Positions 15,958-20,536 of a stretch of 20,536 nucleotides of DNA are shown piece by piece. Both the position numbers and the translations under genes were made by a program. How positions within the stretch are numbered: position 1 is the stretch's first letter; each line of letters begins with the position of its first letter. The stretch lies in contig JBBDRU010000267.1 in assembly GCA_040905305.1 (NCBI GenBank), positions 1 to 20,536 on the forward strand, given 5' to 3'. The notes beneath the pieces are model-generated. The model did not search any database. It was given only the letters and a program-made list of their open reading frames with translations, and was not told the DNA's origin. The DNA is from SHAN690 sp040905305. Lineage in GTDB: Bacteria; Bacteroidota; Bacteroidia; Flavobacteriales_G; Salibacteraceae.

Positions 15958-16466
15958 GCATGACCGAAGCACATCCAACTTCAATCACAGACTTGAATAG
16001 GTTAAACGATGATGCCCGCGTATGGGTTTTTCAATCGTCCGAAGTGTTAAGCGGTACGCTTCGAGACGATATTTCCTCGGCATTGATTGCATTTCTTAAA
16101 GATTGGGCAGCTCATGGTAAACAGCTTTTTGCGGCCTTTGAAATAAAGTATGACCGGTTTATTATCATCGGAATTGATGAGGCCATGGCACAGGCAACAG
16201 GTTGCTCGATTGACAAATTGATGAAACTGATTCAGGAGTTAGATCAAAAACACGAGCTTGATTTGCTGGAGCGCATGAAGGTAGCATACCGCGATGGTGA
16301 AGATATTGTAGAGTGTGATGTTAACACCTTTACCAAAATGTTGGCTGAGGGCAGGGTTGATAAGCAAACCGTGGTGTTCAACAATGTGGTGCAGTCTATT
16401 GGCGAACTAAAAACAAGCTGGGAAACCAGCGTTCAAAACAGTTGGCACGCTAATCTTCTTGCTTGA
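15954..16466 (+). CDS. Small conserved Bacteroidota protein (often labelled 'ABC transporter ATPase'), function unknown
   Basis: The 170-residue protein is soluble with no signal peptide. It has segments such as DARVWVFQSS, LKDWAAHGKQLFAAFEI and FIIIGIDEAMAQATGCSIDKLM. I recognise it as the small protein that follows the HdrB-like gene in many Bacteroidota and is often labelled an ABC transporter ATPase. There is no Walker A, signature or Walker B motif, so that label is not supported. The ATG overlaps the previous stop by four bases (ATGA), so it is translationally coupled to the CCG protein and may assist it. In-frame Met3 is an alternative. Its last 17 bases overlap the convergent OstA-like gene. 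Confidence 0.8.
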   Translation: MSMTEAHPTSITDLNRLNDDARVWVFQSSEVLSGTLRDDISSALIAFLKDWAAHGKQLFAAFEIKYDRFIIIGIDEAMAQATGCSIDKLMKLIQELDQKHELDLLERMKVAYRDGEDIVECDVNTFTKMLAEGRVDKQTVVFNNVVQSIGELKTSWETSVQNSWHANLLA

Positions 16467-18183
16467 TTCCCTTCGATTTTTTCACCTTGTTTAGAGGGTT
16501 TTGAGCTGGCTTGTCTTCCTCATTTTCCGTTTGAATTATTGTGTCTTCGTTCTGGGGTGGTCTTAAATCAGCGGCAGAGTCGCTCACCAAACTATCGGGC
16601 ACATTTGAAATACTATCGTTTTTGAGCTTAAGCGCCTCGCGTTGAAAACGTAATTCAATCAGGTTTTCACTAGATGTCGGTCTTTCATTGATCCGCCAAT
16701 TAAAATCATCTAATTTCTTTCCGGTTGGTGGCATGTCATCAGTGGGTGTGAGCACCGCTGTTGGGGAATCATAAAAACTGATTTTCTTTATTTCATTGCT
16801 ATCGATACGAATAGTCATATTTGAACATTTGGTTTCGTTCACACCAATCATGCTGTTGTCTTCTTCTCTTGGATAGTAAATGGTTTCTCCATTGCCAAAT
16901 ACATCAACTTTATACAACGCATCATCCTTAAAATATCCTACCATGTTGCGTCCTTTGATCTGGTTGAAAAAGATGCTGTCTTCTTGTGCGATAATAAATG
17001 CATTTTGATCCATAAACATCTTATCTATCACTCCATTGGCCATGGTTAGTTTTATGGAGTCTGCTGTTATTTGGTTTGCATCAGACCATAAAATGGGATC
17101 GTTGAAGAGGTAAATTACACTGTCTTTGGTGTGATAGAGTAAGGAATCGCAGGCGCCCTGCATATCACTTTTATAAAACACGTTTTCATAATAAGTTCTT
17201 ATGACACGGTTTCCTGCCGTATCCAACTCAGAGAATAATGAATCTGCCGTGAGGAAAAAAGTATCTCCTTCCATGTCTTGCATCAACATCATATTTTTGG
17301 TGATCATACTCGTACTGTCTTTTTCATGATAAATGCCGTAGTCTCCATCTACCTGAAATTTCTCATTGGTATCGATCAAGCTTACGTTGCATCGTGCAAT
17401 TCCTATTTCCGCTGCCTGATCACGATCGATGGTGTCGCCCATTAAGATTTGTCCTGATGAGATGATTTTTGCATTCCTTACAAATTGAGCTTTCTCATTG
17501 AGTTGGTCGAACCATCCAAATTCACAATAAATGTGCTGATCATCGCTGTCGATATCTGTTGGACCGAAAAACCATGTCTTTTCGAGATCCGGGGCATAGT
17601 GCATGGTGTCCGTATTAATGACATATTCAGGATGAGTCATGACCACATTTCCTTTGAAGTGAAAAACTTTGCGCTCGCTGAAATAATATCCGATGTCACT
17701 GGTCAGGTGAATTTCTTCTTTTCGGCTGTCAATTTCACCACCACCATAATAATGGGCCATTGAGGTGCTTCTGTAGTAATCCAGAAAGGGCGTTTTAAGT
17801 ATGGATGCTTTATTGTCGATTTTAACCCTTCCGCGCACACGGGCCAACTTTGTGTTGCCATCATAGAACAGTGAATCACCGGTCATGGTCAATGAATCGC
17901 CATCGATGATTTTTACGTTGCCATAGGCATTGAGGCTGTTATTATCAAAAAGATATGCGCTATCGCAAAACATGAGCGCATTATCATGTTTTAACCTCAC
18001 GTTGCCAATCAATTTTGAAGCGCCCTTCGGGGTGTTCTTATCTACAGCGAAACGATCGGCATGAAGAAGCTCAATCTCTTTTGCCTTCTTTTCCTTCTTT
18101 TTTTTTGGCTCAGCGGTTTGCGCAATACAATGGACTGAAACGATCAGCAAAAGCACGGAAAAAAAGAAGCGCAAACCGATCAT
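16450..18183 (-). CDS. OstA-like (LptA-family) periplasmic protein
   Basis: The 577-residue protein has a signal peptide (about 1-21, MIGLRFFFSVLLLIVSVHCIA), a lysine-rich segment and then repeated OstA-type beta strands (LIGNVRLKHDNALMFCDSAY, AYGNVKIIDGDSLTMTGDSL, FKGNVVMTHPEYVINTDTM). These build a beta-jellyroll that carries lipopolysaccharide across the periplasm to LptD. It is about three times longer than proteobacterial LptA, with several jellyroll copies, as is usual in Bacteroidota. The C-terminal 60 residues are low-complexity, first acidic then lysine-rich. The gene follows purA by only four bases, so it is the last of the rel-fur-purA unit. The ATG at 18183 starts directly with the signal peptide. 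Confidence 0.85.
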   Translation of the reverse strand: MIGLRFFFSVLLLIVSVHCIAQTAEPKKKKEKKAKEIELLHADRFAVDKNTPKGASKLIGNVRLKHDNALMFCDSAYLFDNNSLNAYGNVKIIDGDSLTMTGDSLFYDGNTKLARVRGRVKIDNKASILKTPFLDYYRSTSMAHYYGGGEIDSRKEEIHLTSDIGYYFSERKVFHFKGNVVMTHPEYVINTDTMHYAPDLEKTWFFGPTDIDSDDQHIYCEFGWFDQLNEKAQFVRNAKIISSGQILMGDTIDRDQAAEIGIARCNVSLIDTNEKFQVDGDYGIYHEKDSTSMITKNMMLMQDMEGDTFFLTADSLFSELDTAGNRVIRTYYENVFYKSDMQGACDSLLYHTKDSVIYLFNDPILWSDANQITADSIKLTMANGVIDKMFMDQNAFIIAQEDSIFFNQIKGRNMVGYFKDDALYKVDVFGNGETIYYPREEDNSMIGVNETKCSNMTIRIDSNEIKKISFYDSPTAVLTPTDDMPPTGKKLDDFNWRINERPTSSENLIELRFQREALKLKNDSISNVPDSLVSDSAADLRPPQNEDTIIQTENEEDKPAQNPLNKVKKSKGIKQED

Positions 18184-18187
18184 AGCA

Positions 18188-19462
18188 TCATGCGTGTTGT
18201 TTATCTCTGATCAATGTTTGGGTGCGATCAGGACCCAGAGAAACAATCGATATGGTGCAATTGGTTTCATCTTCTATGTAGCCGATGTATGACTCCAATG
18301 CTTCCGGTAACTCTTTTTCTGCAGACAATTCGCAGTTCCATCCTTTAAAGTGCTCAGTTTTCGGTTGGATGTTTTCATTATTGTCATCAAAGGGCATCTC
18401 TTTCGTAACGTTACCATCGATGTTGTAGGAAGTGCTCACTTCAATGCTTTCAAAATCATTGAGCACATCGGCTTTGGTCATGATCAGCTTGGTAACACCG
18501 TTGAGCATTACAGCATATTTCAACGCTACCATATCAAGCCATCCGCATCTTCTTGGTCTGCCGGTAGTGGCGCCATATTCATGACCAACATCACGGAGTT
18601 TTTGGCCGTTGTCATCAAATAGCTCAGTTGGAAATGGTCCGCTGCCAACGCGTGTGCAGTAAGCTTTAAAAATACCGTAAACATCACCAATTTTATTTGG
18701 AGCTATTCCCAATCCGGTGCATGCACCAGCGCAAATGGTATTGGATGAAGTCACGAATGGGTAAGAACCAAAATCGATATCGAGCAAAGATCCTTGGGCT
18801 CCTTCTGCCAGAATACGCTTACCCTCTGCCAAGGCCTTGTTGATGTAGTATTCTGAATTTACGAAAGGAATTTGCTGAAGAAATTTAATAGCTGAGAGCC
18901 AGTCTTTTTCTATTTCTTCTAACCCTTCAGGAACGTAGTTTAATCGCTCAAGCATGTGAAGGTGCTTTTCTTTTAACGCTTCGTATTTTTTTTGGAACCC
19001 TTCGGTTTCAATGTCACCAATTCTTAAACCGTTTCGCCCGGTTTTGTCCATATAAGTTGGGCCAATGCCTTTTAGTGTTGATCCTATTTTGTCTTTTCCT
19101 TTAGCCGCTTCTGATGCTGCATCTAGAAAGCGGTGCGTTGGCAGGATGAGGTGAGCTTTTCTGGAAATGAGCAACCGCTCAGTAAACGGTACCTCTTGTT
19201 CGATCAGGTTGTCGATCTCAGACCGAAGTGTAATTGGGTCAATGACCACACCATTGCCGATGAGGTTCATTTTTCCTTCGTGAAAAATTCCTGATGGGAT
19301 GGTGTGTAAAACAAATTTTTTATCGTCAAACTCAAGGGTGTGACCGGCATTTGGGCCGCCTTGAAAGCGAGCGATAATGTCATACTTCGGGGTAAGTACA
19401 TCCACTATTTTTCCTTTTCCTTCATCTCCCCATTGCATACCTAAAAGCACATCAACTTGCAT
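18188..19462 (-). CDS. purA: Adenylosuccinate synthetase
   Basis: The enzyme joins IMP and aspartate with GTP to make adenylosuccinate, the first committed step to AMP. The 424-residue protein has the P-loop QWGDEGKGKIVD (10-21, with D13 and K16), GPNAGHT (36-42, catalytic H41), SSNTICAGACTGLGI and the aspartate/IMP loop TTGRPRRCGWLD. All key residues I can check are present. It lies between fur (27 bases) and the OstA-like gene (4 bases) on one strand. PurA of other bacteria is inhibited by ppGpp, which fits with the rel gene upstream, but this is an inference. Confidence 0.98.
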   Translation of the reverse strand: MQVDVLLGMQWGDEGKGKIVDVLTPKYDIIARFQGGPNAGHTLEFDDKKFVLHTIPSGIFHEGKMNLIGNGVVIDPITLRSEIDNLIEQEVPFTERLLISRKAHLILPTHRFLDAASEAAKGKDKIGSTLKGIGPTYMDKTGRNGLRIGDIETEGFQKKYEALKEKHLHMLERLNYVPEGLEEIEKDWLSAIKFLQQIPFVNSEYYINKALAEGKRILAEGAQGSLLDIDFGSYPFVTSSNTICAGACTGLGIAPNKIGDVYGIFKAYCTRVGSGPFPTELFDDNGQKLRDVGHEYGATTGRPRRCGWLDMVALKYAVMLNGVTKLIMTKADVLNDFESIEVSTSYNIDGNVTKEMPFDDNNENIQPKTEHFKGWNCELSAEKELPEALESYIGYIEDETNCTISIVSLGPDRTQTLIRDKQHA

Positions 19463-19489
19463 ACATCAAAACGTTTATGGTGTTTTTTT

Positions 19490-19945
19490 TTATTGGTCGT
19501 TTGTGGTTGGTTCGTCCTTCACTGCATAGAAATTGAGCGAGTGATGGAGGATCTTAATTCCGAGCGATTCTTCCAGTGATTTTTTGATCAATTGAAGCCG
19601 AGGATCGCAAAATTCTTTCACTTCACCCGAGTCGGTGAAGATGATATGATCGTGCTGGCTATTGGTATAACTGGGCTCAAATTGCGCCATGGTTTTTCCA
19701 AATTGATGCTTTCTGATAAGGTTGCATGCAAGCAGCAAGTCAATGGTGTTATAAAGCGTAGCGCGGCTAACACGATACTTTTTGTTTTTCATTTGAACAT
19801 AGAGCGTCTCAACATCAAAGTGTCCCTTGGCTGAATATATTTCATCCAGAATAGCAAAACGCTCGGGTGTTTTGCGGTGGCCATTCTCTTCGAGGTAACT
19901 CTTGAAAATGCTTCTGACTTCTTGTTTGATTTCGCTCGATTTCAT
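19490..19945 (-). CDS. Fur-family metal/redox transcriptional regulator
   Basis: The 151-residue protein has the Fur winged helix (KTPERFAILDEIY and recognition segment RVSRATLYNTIDLL, 58-71) and the dimerisation domain with the metal motif HDHIIF (98-103). The first CxxC zinc site that normally follows (CxxCG) is replaced by TDSGEVKEFCD, leaving one cysteine (C113), so structural zinc as in E. coli Fur is not expected. It could sense iron, another metal or peroxide (PerR-like); I cannot decide. A near-leaderless promoter may lie just in front. The gene follows rel by 15 bases. Confidence 0.9.
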   Translation of the reverse strand: MKSSEIKQEVRSIFKSYLEENGHRKTPERFAILDEIYSAKGHFDVETLYVQMKNKKYRVSRATLYNTIDLLLACNLIRKHQFGKTMAQFEPSYTNSQHDHIIFTDSGEVKEFCDPRLQLIKKSLEESLGIKILHHSLNFYAVKDEPTTNDQ

Positions 19946-19952
19946 AAAGGCG

Positions 19953-19960
19953 CAAAAGTA
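19953..19960 (-). promoter_or_regulatory. Possible internal promoter of fur
   Basis: TACTTTTG on the minus strand (followed by CGCC) is an exact TAnnTTTG match directly after the rel stop codon. It lies only seven bases before the fur ATG, so the mRNA would be nearly leaderless. The -33 region lacks TTG. Confidence 0.3.
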
Positions 19961-20536
19961 TCAATTAGAGTCGGTTAATGAAGGCTCAACAGCATCTCCT
20001 TTAATACGGCTAACGTTGGTTACTCCGTCTATGTTTCTCAGCTTTCGCATAAGTTCTGTTAAATGAGTGGTATCATTAACATAAACTTTGATGGTTCCTT
20101 CAAAAATGCCATCATCGGTGTCAAACGATATGCTTCTCATGTTTACATTATACTCACTGGAAATCACTTTTGTAACATCATTTACCAAACCAACCTGATC
20201 TATTCCCTGAATACGAATGGCGGCCAGAAACGCAATTACTTCTGTGTTGGTCCATTTTGCCTTGATGATGCGATATGCATAATTTGACATGAGTTGGATG
20301 GCGTTCGGACAGTTCTGGCGGTGAATTTTGATGCCGTCATTCACCGTGATAAAGCCGAAAATATTGTCGCCAGGAATCGGATTACAGCAATGTGCCAATT
20401 TGTAATCCAAATTCTCTAAACTGTCACCAATTACCAAATTGGTGCTTTTTGGGTCGAGGTTGGAGGCTATCTCCTTTAGGGTAGGTGTTTTAGCCGTTTT
20501 GGTTCCCCGATATTTGAGCTGACCTTTTTCTTTTTT
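19961..20536 (-). CDS. RelA/SpoT-family (p)ppGpp synthetase/hydrolase, C-terminal part (5' end outside window)
   Basis: The protein makes and/or degrades (p)ppGpp in the stringent response. The frame is open to the end of the window (20536), so only about the last 191 codons are present. The visible part begins KKEKGQLKYRGTKTAK, continues with the zinc-finger/conserved-cysteine region (LAHCCNPIPGD, GIKIHRQNCPN) and ends with an ACT/RRM domain (AIRIQGIDQVGLVNDVTKV ... IFEGTIKVYVND). The catalytic synthetase and hydrolase domains lie beyond the window, so RelA and Spo/Rel types cannot be told apart here. The TTG at 20437 is internal, not a start. It is first in the unit with fur, purA and the OstA-like gene. 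Confidence 0.95.
   Translation of the reverse strand, partial: KKEKGQLKYRGTKTAKTPTLKEIASNLDPKSTNLVIGDSLENLDYKLAHCCNPIPGDNIFGFITVNDGIKIHRQNCPNAIQLMSNYAYRIIKAKWTNTEVIAFLAAIRIQGIDQVGLVNDVTKVISSEYNVNMRSISFDTDDGIFEGTIKVYVNDTTHLTELMRKLRNIDGVTNVSRIKGDAVEPSLTDSN

Noticed and set aside
15954..16466. ABC transporter ATPase label for the small protein
   Set aside because: No Walker A, signature or Walker B motif is visible and the length is too short for an ATPase domain.
1..20536. Mobile element, phage, CRISPR array or defence system
   Set aside because: No transposase, integrase, repeat-spacer structure, tRNA junction or known defence protein was seen; gene content is core-like.

Overview
The window is 20.5 kb of gene-dense, moderately AT-rich chromosome from a Bacteroidota member, most likely of the Flavobacteriia/Cytophagia type. 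The evidence is a type IX secretion (T9SS) type A sorting domain, Bacteroidota-style OstA-like and LptD-like proteins, an HdrE/HdrB-like iron-sulfur pair followed by a small 'ABC transporter ATPase'-labelled protein, the order relA/spoT-fur-purA-OstA, a general lack of strong Shine-Dalgarno sites, and several matches to the Bacteroidota -7 element TAnnTTTG. I see no phage, transposon, CRISPR, rRNA or tRNA. No gene-free stretch exceeds 300 bases; the largest (about 11331-11557) holds divergent promoters.

Layout. 1-1456 (+): 3' part of ligA, closed by a bidirectional terminator at 1484-1513. 1531-2631 (-): secreted T9SS cargo with two related beta domains. 2718-4952 (-): operon rsmE - DUF4159 protein - voltage-gated-type K+ channel with a C-terminal zinc ribbon. 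5061-5085: terminator of pckA (5103-6719, -), which has its own promoter. 6828-7235 (-): DUF423 membrane protein, divergent from a saccharopine dehydrogenase-family gene (7369-8715, +). 8712-11330 (-): LptD-like outer-membrane protein, sharing overlapping stop codons with the previous gene and diverging from the next operon. 11558-16466 (+): tight five-gene operon of amidase with SPOR domain, MCE/MlaD protein, membrane Fe-S oxidoreductase, CCG-domain Fe-S protein and a small conserved protein. 16450-20536 (-): relA/spoT (3' part) - fur - purA - OstA-like gene, running in the opposite direction and overlapping the end of the operon by 17 bases.

Functional reading. 8.7-18.2 kb is envelope-centred: LptD-like and OstA-like proteins for LPS export, an MCE protein for lipid transport, and a SPOR-containing amidase for peptidoglycan cleavage, with a membrane redox module inside the same operon. 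The right end groups stringent response (Rel), metal/redox regulation (Fur) and AMP synthesis (PurA). The rest is housekeeping: DNA ligation, rRNA methylation, gluconeogenesis and amino-acid metabolism. I find no convincing undescribed system. The points most worth checking are the zinc-ribbon channel, the redox genes embedded in an envelope operon, the small protein often labelled an ATPase without any ATPase motif, the Fur that lacks one usual metal-binding CxxC, and two genes (lptD-like, mce) for which only TTG starts are available.
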